The notes under the pieces: model-generated
What the model saw: only the letters and a program-made list of their open reading frames with translations
The model's database searches: none
What the model was told of the DNA's origin: nothing
Made by a program: the position numbers and the translations under genes
Source of the DNA: Carboxylicivirga caseinilyticus
Lineage (GTDB): Bacteria > Bacteroidota > Bacteroidia > Bacteroidales > Marinilabiliaceae
DNA: 64,000 bases
Reading direction: 5' to 3'
Assembly: GCA_025499705.1 (NCBI GenBank)
Contig: JAFMVE010000001.1
Span: 124,001-188,000 of the forward strand
Shown here: one piece after another, positions 37,327-45,600 of the stretch
Layout of the letters: each line of letters opens with the position of its first letter
Position numbering within the stretch: the stretch's first letter is position 1

Positions 37327-38880
37327 TTATGCAAGTTTCTTGAATAGTTCTTTCATGCTTACTTTTTCGGCAATTATACCTCGAAGTTCTGATATTTTAA
37401 CACGTTCCTGTTCCATTGTATCGCGGTAACGGATGGTAACAGTATCGTCTTCCAGTGATTGGTGATCTACAGTCACACAGTAAGGAGTACCAATGGCATC
37501 CTGACGGCGGTAACGCTTACCGATACTGTCTTTTTCATCGTACTGGCAGTTGAAATCAAATTTCAGATCATCAATGATTGCACGCGCTTTTTCTGGCAGA
37601 CCATCTTTCTTCACCAATGGCATTACGGCTAATTTAACCGGAGCCAAAACAGGAGGAAGATTAAGAACCACACGGGTTTCTTTTTTACCATCTTTTCCTT
37701 CCACTTCTTCTTCGTTGTATGCACCCGCCATAATACTCAGGAACATACGGTCAACACCAATCGAAGTCTCAACCACATAAGGTACATAGCTCTTATTTAA
37801 TTCAGGATCGAAATATTGAATCTTTTTACCAGAATACTCCTGGTGTTGCGATAAATCAAAGTCGGTACGAGAGTGAATACCTTCCACTTCTTTAAACCCG
37901 AAAGGCATTTTAAACTCAACATCAGTAGCAGCATTAGCATAGTGAGCCAGCTTATCGTGATCGTGGAAACGATATTTTTCATCGCCCATTCCCAATGATT
38001 TGTGCCACTTCATACGAAAGTCTTTCCAGAATTCGAACCATTTCATTTCTTCACCCGGACGAACAAAGAATTGCATTTCCATTTGTTCGAATTCGCGCAT
38101 GCGGAAGATGAACTGACGGGCAACGATCTCGTTACGGAAAGCTTTACCAATTTGAGCAATACCAAATGGTAACTTCATACGTCCTGTTTTCTGTACGTTT
38201 AGGTAGTTTACAAAAATACCCTGAGCCGTTTCAGGACGTAAATATATTTTTTGAGCTCCATCTGCCGTTGAACCCATCTCAGTTGAGAACATCAGGTTAA
38301 ACTGACGCACATCAGTCCAGTTTTTTGTACCTGAGATAGGACAGGCAATTTCATAATCAATAATAATCTGACGAAGTTCTTCCAGGTCATTATCGTTTAA
38401 AGCCTTGGCAAAACGACCATGAACGGTATTAATCTTTTCCTGGTTAGCTAAAACCCGTGGATTTGTTTCAAGAAATTGTTTCTCATCAAAAGAATCGCCG
38501 AAGCGTTTTTTTGCTTTCTCAACTTCTTTATTGATTTTTTCTTCAAATTTCTGAATCAGATCTTCAATTAAAACATCAGCGCGATAACGTTTTTTACTGT
38601 CTTTATTGTCAATCAAAGGATCGTTGAATGCATCCACGTGTCCTGAAGCTTTCCAGGTTGTAGGGTGCATAAAAATGGCAGCATCAATACCTACTACATT
38701 CTCGTGTAAAAGTACCATTGAGTCCCACCAGTATTTTTTGATGTTATTCTTTAATTCAACACCGTTCTGGCCGTAATCATATACCGCACCTAATCCATCA
38801 TACACTTCACTGGATTGAAAAACAAATCCATATTCTTTACAATGTGCAACCAGTTTCTTAAAAACGTCTTCTTGAGCCAT
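37327..38880 (-). CDS. glyS: Glycyl-tRNA synthetase, alpha2 class II type
   Basis: 517 residues. This single-chain dimeric enzyme (the eukaryote/archaeal-like form common in Bacteroidota) charges tRNA-Gly. It has the N-terminal VYDYGQNGVELKNNIKKYWW and VGIDAAIFMHPTTWKASGHV, the class II motif 2 region LPFGIAQIGKAFRNEI and FRMREFEQMEMQFF, and motif 3 TSIGVDRMFLSI. The C-terminal anticodon-binding domain starts near PPVLAPVKLAVMPL. There is no separate beta subunit. A -7 box TATTTTTG lies about 30 bases upstream of the ATG. It is monocistronic. Confidence 0.97.
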   Translation of the reverse strand: MAQEDVFKKLVAHCKEYGFVFQSSEVYDGLGAVYDYGQNGVELKNNIKKYWWDSMVLLHENVVGIDAAIFMHPTTWKASGHVDAFNDPLIDNKDSKKRYRADVLIEDLIQKFEEKINKEVEKAKKRFGDSFDEKQFLETNPRVLANQEKINTVHGRFAKALNDNDLEELRQIIIDYEIACPISGTKNWTDVRQFNLMFSTEMGSTADGAQKIYLRPETAQGIFVNYLNVQKTGRMKLPFGIAQIGKAFRNEIVARQFIFRMREFEQMEMQFFVRPGEEMKWFEFWKDFRMKWHKSLGMGDEKYRFHDHDKLAHYANAATDVEFKMPFGFKEVEGIHSRTDFDLSQHQEYSGKKIQYFDPELNKSYVPYVVETSIGVDRMFLSIMAGAYNEEEVEGKDGKKETRVVLNLPPVLAPVKLAVMPLVKKDGLPEKARAIIDDLKFDFNCQYDEKDSIGKRYRRQDAIGTPYCVTVDHQSLEDDTVTIRYRDTMEQERVKISELRGIIAEKVSMKELFKKLA

Positions 38881-38910
38881 ATGTCTGTATTGTGTTTTTT
38901 AGCAAAAATG

Positions 38911-38918
38911 CAAAAATA
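38911..38918 (-). promoter_or_regulatory. -7 box TATTTTTG of glyS
   Basis: An exact match to TAnnTTTG on the minus strand, ending 30 bases before the glyS ATG at 38880. A leader with a second TTTTTG stretch follows. Confidence 0.5.
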
Positions 38919-39096
38919 GTTGATTTTTGATTATCTCCGAACTTTCAGCTCAACTCTTTACAATTAAGCCAGTAAATGTTAAATCAAGATTATTCATCAA
39001 ATAGTAAAGGATAACCCTGTCTTTTATTTCGAAAATTTATTATATTATAAAACAACCATCTTAATTCTTTTAGGTTATTAACTAAAATAATAGGGA

Positions 39097-40719
39097 ATGA
39101 AAACAACATTTACTTTGTACTTTTTAGTGGTATTTACGGTTGCTTCCGTTGCAGAAAATCCATTTAAAAAAGAAAAACGCCATCATGCAAAATTTAAAGT
39201 GGCAACAACTCTGAAGGCAGCAGTTGCTACCGAGAATCCAATGGGAATGACTACCTATAACTGGAGTGGGACTGATTGGTTCGACCCTTCGGTTTATACT
39301 TTCACTTATAATGCGGAAGGTCTGCTTGAGACCAGTTTTAATGATTATAATAAAATGATTTATGCCTATGACGTTAGTGGGCAGGTTACAAGTGTTAAAA
39401 CCCAATATTGGGATGGCTCTATGTGGATTAACTCCAATGAAGAAAGATATACCTATGATTCTGAAGGTAATGAGACGGAGAATGGATGGTATAGTTGGAG
39501 TGGAAGTGATTGGGTTTTAGAGTGGGGTTACCGAAATGTTTATGAATACGAGAATGGTGAACAAATATCAGTCATCTCTTCGCATTACAATTCAGGCACG
39601 ATGACCTGGGAGGAAGACTGGGGATGGAAAGACGAATATGTTAGAGATGTGCAAGACCGATTAATTAGCGAGAAATATTACGATAGGGTAGGTGGTGCAT
39701 GGGTTCTTGAATATTCCTCTGATTACTATTATGACGCCCAGGGAAGAGTGGAATATAGTATTGAATTAGAAGGAGGTAGTTCTATGTCAATGAAATTTGT
39801 TTATATGTACGATGCTCAGGATGTATTAATAGAAGCCAATGTCTACGAAGTTGACGGAGAGATTGAAACACTTCTAGGCAGATATACAAGTGTGGTATGG
39901 GCTATCTGGAACCCTGATGGTTTTACTCAAGATAGTTATATCGAATCGGTAATACTTCAAGTATGGGATGCAGACGGAGGTGTTTTTGTCAATGCTGAAA
40001 AGGAAGAAGGCGATATGCATGGCTATACAGGTACCGGAACTCCACCTGTGTTCACCAGTACTTATTCCGAATGGAACGGAAGTAGTTGGGATTATGTGTC
40101 ACGCGAAACAAGATATGATGGTAATTATGACAATTACATGGAAGAAGAGTATATTGCTGGTAATTGGTATGTTACCAGTGAATACCGCGATAATTCAACT
40201 TATTGGCGTTATTTTTATGCTTCATATGATGGCTCTGGAAATATTCTAAGTGGATCTCATGACGAAACAATATTTGATGCTTTTGGTGCAGAAATTGAGA
40301 GTTTTAATAAAACAAATGACGGTACCGGCTGGGTGCAGATTTATGGTAGTAAAACTATTATTACCTACGAAGGTGCTACTCCCAAAGTATTAGAAAAGAT
40401 TTATCAGAGTTGGGATGGAGATACAGAAATGTATGTGAATTATATGCGCGAAGTATATGATTATACTGCTACAAACCTTGATTTATTAGCCAAAGAAGGA
40501 ATCAAAATTTATCCTACTGCATTTAAAAACAATGTAGCTGTACAGTCGGCTTACTCAGGAAAAGTTATGGTATATAATTTAGCAGGAGCCAAAGTTATTG
40601 AAAAGCCGATTAACTCCGGTGTAAATTCTATTGATGGAGCAAAATTAGAAAGTGGAATATATATTATTAAAGTAGTTACGAGTCAGGGACAAAATGTTCA
40701 AAAAGTCATAAAACAATAA
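39097..40719 (+). CDS. T9SS-secreted repeat protein A (Trp/Tyr-rich, WDG-type repeats)
   Basis: 540 residues. It has a signal peptide (MKTTFTLYFLVVFTVASVA) and then about ten imperfect repeats of roughly 30-45 residues in which a W-x-G/S-x-x-W segment (WDGSMWIN, WSGSDWVLE) alternates with a Y-x-Y-(D/N) strand (YTYDSEGN, YYYDAQGR). This recalls YD/RHS-type beta repeats but is not a classical match. The last 75 residues are a T9SS type A sorting domain (IKIYPTAFKNNV to GIYIIKVVTSQGQ, ending KVIKQ). It is a paralogue of the next gene. The likely place is the cell surface or outside; the function is unknown. It ends in a strong terminator. Confidence 0.85.
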   Translation: MKTTFTLYFLVVFTVASVAENPFKKEKRHHAKFKVATTLKAAVATENPMGMTTYNWSGTDWFDPSVYTFTYNAEGLLETSFNDYNKMIYAYDVSGQVTSVKTQYWDGSMWINSNEERYTYDSEGNETENGWYSWSGSDWVLEWGYRNVYEYENGEQISVISSHYNSGTMTWEEDWGWKDEYVRDVQDRLISEKYYDRVGGAWVLEYSSDYYYDAQGRVEYSIELEGGSSMSMKFVYMYDAQDVLIEANVYEVDGEIETLLGRYTSVVWAIWNPDGFTQDSYIESVILQVWDADGGVFVNAEKEEGDMHGYTGTGTPPVFTSTYSEWNGSSWDYVSRETRYDGNYDNYMEEEYIAGNWYVTSEYRDNSTYWRYFYASYDGSGNILSGSHDETIFDAFGAEIESFNKTNDGTGWVQIYGSKTIITYEGATPKVLEKIYQSWDGDTEMYVNYMREVYDYTATNLDLLAKEGIKIYPTAFKNNVAVQSAYSGKVMVYNLAGAKVIEKPINSGVNSIDGAKLESGIYIIKVVTSQGQNVQKVIKQ

Positions 40720-40724
40720 ATGCT

Positions 40725-40759
40725 AAAGAGCTGTCAGCAATGGCAGCTCTTTTTTTTTT
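40725..40759 (+). terminator. Terminator between the two T9SS paralogue genes
   Basis: AGAGCTGTCA and TGGCAGCTCT (one G-U pair) have a GCAA loop and are followed by about ten T residues. The two paralogues are therefore probably transcribed separately. Confidence 0.9.
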
Positions 40760-40876
40760 GAGTAATGAAAATTATTTATCAAAAAAATTACTCAAATCTG
40801 TCTTTTGTCTGATAAATGCCTTATATTTTGATGTAATATCCTGGATTTAATGTATTTATTGACTAAACTTTTACCC

Positions 40877-42448
40877 ATGAAACGGTCTGTTCTTCTGTTT
40901 TTCGGGCTGGCCTTTATGGCAGTTACCTTCGCAGAAAAGCCTCTTTCGAAAAAAAATTCACACAAAAAGCCTCAAACTTCTATTTTCTTAAAAACCGCCA
41001 CTGAGGTTTATCAGCCCTTATATGTGATTACAGATTGCTGGGACGGCAATACTTGGGGAGGTCCAGTAACAACCAATTACACTTATAATGAATATGGATT
41101 TCTTTGGATTTCAGAATCAGAATATGAGAGGATAACTTATACCTATGGAGATGATAATAAACTATTGGATAAGATAAAAGAATCGTTTGTCGAAACTGAT
41201 TGGGTTAATGATTATAAGTATTCATATACCTATGATGATTATGGAGTTTTATGCCAGAAGTGTATTTATTATTGGGATGGCACAGATTGGGTTTTGTCGG
41301 ATGGTAGTTGGGTTGAACGGTTTTATGATGCATACGGTAATCTTACTGGTGAAATCAGTTATTACTACGATTTTCCAGATGGTTGGATCGAGATATATGG
41401 TTACAAAACAGAATATGTATATGTTGATGGATTATTAACAGAACAAACAGAATATGACAGATACAATGGTGAATGGATTGCAAGTTGGAAGTATGATTGG
41501 ACGTATAATGATTTTAACCTGTTAAATGGAGGCTTCGAGTATTATTTTGATGGTTCCCGTTTTAATCTTACTGGCAGATACGTTGATGTTAGTTGGTATT
41601 TTTGGAATCCTGAAGGACATGTTCAAAGTAGTTATGTTGAATCTTATACCTATCAAACCTATAATGGACCTGCATTCCCCCACGAAGAACCCGAAAACGA
41701 TTCTTATTACGAAGACATCGAACGATTAGTGGCTACCTATCCCGATGGCGATGGAGGTGGCACACCACCAACTACAATTGAGACCTATCAGACTTACAAT
41801 GAAGGGTGGAACAATGATTTCAGATGGACATGGTTACAGATGCAGGATTATGAAAGTGAATTGGATGAGATATGGAGTCAGTCAACCTGGTTGAAGTATT
41901 ATTACACCATGGACTATCAAACCAATTTATTAAAATACAATATTACAGAATCATACAGCTACGGTGTATTATCCAGAGCCACAAAGGAATCAGAAATGTT
42001 TGATGGTTTTGGAAATACAACAGAAACCAAAACAGAAACTAAAAGTGGTGACGGAGATTGGATACAAAAAGAAGGAGAGAAATGGATTTATAGTTATGAT
42101 GGAGGAAGTTCAAAGATATTGAGTAAGACCTATCAAGACTGGGATGATGAGGCATTGGTGTATGTTAATGATATTAGGGAGAGATTTTTTTATTATTCAA
42201 CCAATTTGGATCATTTGTCGATTGAAAATGTAGTTATCTACCCAACCGTATTCAACTGCAATTTATTTATTAAGTCTGATGTAGCTGGCAAAATGAGTTT
42301 ATATAGTATGGGTGGAGCTAGGTTGCTCGAAAGACCAGTATTTTCTGGCATTAATCTGATAAGTTGCTGCGAATTGAATAAGGGACTCTACATGATAAAA
42401 GTTTCAACGAAAAAAGGAGATAGATCATACAAAGTGATTAAGCAATAA
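40877..42448 (+). CDS. T9SS-secreted repeat protein B, paralogue of the preceding gene
   Basis: 523 residues from the ATG at 40877, which gives a clean signal peptide (MKRSVLLFFGLAFMAVTFA); an upstream in-frame ATG at 40850 would add nine residues before it. The same Trp/Tyr repeats follow (YWDGTDWVLSDG, YTYDDYGVLCQ, YNGEWIASWKYDW). The segment GRYVDVSWYFWNPEGHVQSS aligns clearly with GRYTSVVWAIWNPDGFTQDS of protein A, showing a tandem duplication. The C-terminal T9SS domain (VVIYPTVFNCNLFIKSDV to YKVIKQ) carries an extra CC pair in place of the Ser/Asp region seen in protein A. The function is unknown. Confidence 0.85.
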   Translation: MKRSVLLFFGLAFMAVTFAEKPLSKKNSHKKPQTSIFLKTATEVYQPLYVITDCWDGNTWGGPVTTNYTYNEYGFLWISESEYERITYTYGDDNKLLDKIKESFVETDWVNDYKYSYTYDDYGVLCQKCIYYWDGTDWVLSDGSWVERFYDAYGNLTGEISYYYDFPDGWIEIYGYKTEYVYVDGLLTEQTEYDRYNGEWIASWKYDWTYNDFNLLNGGFEYYFDGSRFNLTGRYVDVSWYFWNPEGHVQSSYVESYTYQTYNGPAFPHEEPENDSYYEDIERLVATYPDGDGGGTPPTTIETYQTYNEGWNNDFRWTWLQMQDYESELDEIWSQSTWLKYYYTMDYQTNLLKYNITESYSYGVLSRATKESEMFDGFGNTTETKTETKSGDGDWIQKEGEKWIYSYDGGSSKILSKTYQDWDDEALVYVNDIRERFFYYSTNLDHLSIENVVIYPTVFNCNLFIKSDVAGKMSLYSMGGARLLERPVFSGINLISCCELNKGLYMIKVSTKKGDRSYKVIKQ

Positions 42449-42451
42449 AGA

Positions 42452-42476
42452 AAAAGGCAGCATTAAGCTGCCTTTT
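42452..42476. terminator. Terminator between T9SS protein B and the alpha-2-macroglobulin gene
   Basis: AAAAGGCAGC and GCTGCCTTTT form a perfect ten-base stem with a five-base loop, with A and T runs on opposite sides, so it can work in both directions between the convergent genes. Bases 42477-42644 hold no gene that I can see. Confidence 0.8.
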
Positions 42477-42644
42477 GTTATACTAACAATACAATCCAAA
42501 TTAGGGCAGTTGTAAGCAAAATAAACAATATCAATGATTTACAGTGATTTATTTTATTTTGATACATTCTATTTTTGTATCCGCAGTCAAAATTATTCTC
42601 TTTGATTTGCTTCACATCAAGTTAAGTTTAAGGTTTTTTCTTCA

Positions 42645-45600
42645 TCATTCACCTGCATTAACCACTTCAACCCATTTTCCGGGTTTTCGTGCTGCAACAG
42701 TATTATCGTACATGGCTTCACAGCTAACAGCAGGTAAATAATATTTACCTGTATATCCGGCATTTAAGATAATAACAAATTTCTTCGAATAGCCTTTCAT
42801 CAGGTTAAAATACGAATAAACTCTGTCATCACGATAATCACGGTAATCAGGAATGTCAGCTTCGTGAGCGCTCTTGATATCTTCCATTCGTGTGTTACGA
42901 ATTTCCCATCCGGATGGAAATATCTGAGTTAAAGCCAGATTCTCAATATTACCTTTAGTACCCGGATTCTTCACACTCACTTCAGCAATAAAGTCAGTGC
43001 CCTGTTCCAGTCTTGTAACATCAACGGCATTACCCGAAAGATCTTTATAAACCACGTTAATTTGTAAATTAGACGACAAGGATGTGCTATCTCCTGCTGC
43101 AGGAATACCATCCATTATTACTCTTGCAAATAATACACCTTGCGACTTATTTTTAATATTGATTTCTCCTTTCAGGTTGCTTGTGTTTAGCTCTGTCTGA
43201 TAGATAGAAAGCTCAGATTCAACTTTGGCTCCTTTTTGATTTGCTCCTTCCCATTCAAAACTGATGTTTTTGCTTACGCCTGATAAACCGGCATATTTAC
43301 TGATTGCCAATAAGGAATAGGCTGTTGTTTGAGTACTCATCCATTGCTGACTTGATAAGGCTTTTGATAATTTCATTACCAAATCCGCTGCATCTGACTG
43401 ACGATCGAGTAAAACCAATGTTTCAATTACCATAGCCATATCACGTTCGTTAGATCCATAGCTGTAGTAACGGTCGTACTCGGTAAAATCATCCATTGAT
43501 GCATTATTCACCAGTTCGTTTGCAACATTTTTATGACCCGCTAAAGCATAGGCTGCAGCAAGTCTCCAACGTGCCTGCAGACTTAAATAGCTTTGATTGC
43601 GCATACGGTTCATGGCACTTAACTCAGGTTCGCCAGCTAATGCAAGGGTATATAAACGATAAGCCTGTGCCAGATCTCGTCCGCGATATAGTTTGTTAGG
43701 ACTCCATTGGCGTGCCTGTGTACGTTGATACTTGATCCATTTGTTTTTAAATCCAACCGGGAGCTGATAACCTTTCTTTTCTGCTTCAAGCAGGAAGTGA
43801 CCTGCATAGGTTGTGCCCCAGTCGTTTGATTCATTACTACCCGGCCAATAGCTTAGACCACCGTCAGGACGGACAAAACCTGCCAGTCGATTGATACCAC
43901 CACGAATATTTCGGGCTGTTATTTCTTCAAACTGATCTCCGCTCTCAATTAAATCGCTCAGGAATAACTGAGGGAAAGCACCTGAAGTTGTCTGTTCAAC
44001 ACATCCATGAGGATAAGATACAAGGTATTTCAATCGTCGTCCAAAATCGATTGGAGGGATAGAAGATACCTCAAGTGAAGCATGGTTAGTGCCTTTTATT
44101 CCTGGTAAGGTAAATTCCAGTTTTTGAGACTGACCTTTTTCAATCTGAACTTTAGAAACCGTTGTGATTCGAGGGTTTGGATTACGAACCTCCAGTTCAA
44201 TTTCATCCATAGCTTCTTCGCCGGATGCACTGGCCATTACCTTTACTTTACCAACGCCAATGGTTGGTTTAACTTTCACTTTAAAGATAGCTATTTCCTC
44301 TCCTATCTGATTAAAATTGATGGTTTGAGAATTTTCGCCAATAACGGTAAGTAAATCATTAGATTCAACTTTTACTTTAACCGTTTTGATACCCTCCTTC
44401 ATGGCAAATACTGTTACCGGAAGGTCAACTTCTTCGTCAGGGCCCAGTACACGAGGAAGAGTGGCAAGAACCATCAATGGATTCCGAACAGGTGTTGTTT
44501 TTTCAGCATCACCATATGCATTTTCTGTTGAAGCAATCACCATAGTGCGAACAGAACCAATATAACGGGGCATCATAAATGTATGCTCTTCGGTATTACC
44601 CGGTTTAAGGGAATAAGGGCCAAAGAACTTAACAACCGGCTTAAAGCGGTTAGCCTTATTGCCGCCTTTTTTAGCCGACATATCATCATCTCCACCCAGA
44701 CTGAACATTTGTTCGATATGACCTCCGTATGCTCCAATAACCTGATCGTATAAATCCCAGGATTTAACTCCCAGAGCTTCCTTGGCAAAGAAATAATCCC
44801 AGGGTTGTGGTGTTTTAAAACGGGTCAAATCCAATAAACCATCTTCAACCATGGCCAGTGTGTAGCTCATAGCTTGTCCGTTTTGCTCGCTTACTTTGAT
44901 AGTCACTTTTTGCTCAGGACGTAACTCATCCGGCATATCAATCACTGGACTTAAGTGTGTACGTGGATCTTCAGCCATCAATGGAATAACACCATATAAT
45001 CTGATAGGCAGGTTATTGACTGATTGTGAGTGAGGTTGCAACAAGGTAATTGAAACATATGCGTTAGGAGTCATCTCTTCAGTAACGTCGAAACTGAAGG
45101 AGGTGCTTCCTTCCTGTGGATCAACCCACCAGCTTTTCATCACTGAATTTCCGTTCTCGATGCATACCAGAGCTCTGCCGGCTGCTGAGGATGGGAAAGT
45201 AATCGTAGCTTGTTCTCCAACATTGTATTTCTGTTTGTCGGATGAAAAGCTTAGCATGGCAGCCGAAGAGGCGTCTTTATTCTGGCGTTTGCCGGCCCAT
45301 CCGGGCCAGTCGACATAGACTGTTTTACCGGTAGCATGACCATTTTTATCGTCAACCACTCTGATAAGATAACGGCCCCATTCGGGATACTTAATTTTGA
45401 AGGTAAATTGACCATCACCGTTAACGGTGCTTACTTTACCACTTGATATTATATTCTGATGACGTGATCCGATGTATTTTGCCAGATTATCCTGTGATGA
45501 TTCCCACCACCAGCGCCAGCTAACCTTGTAAACATAGTACGACAAATTCTTTACACTTACCGGTTTACCATCGGCATCCAGTGTTGCAACTCGTATAATA

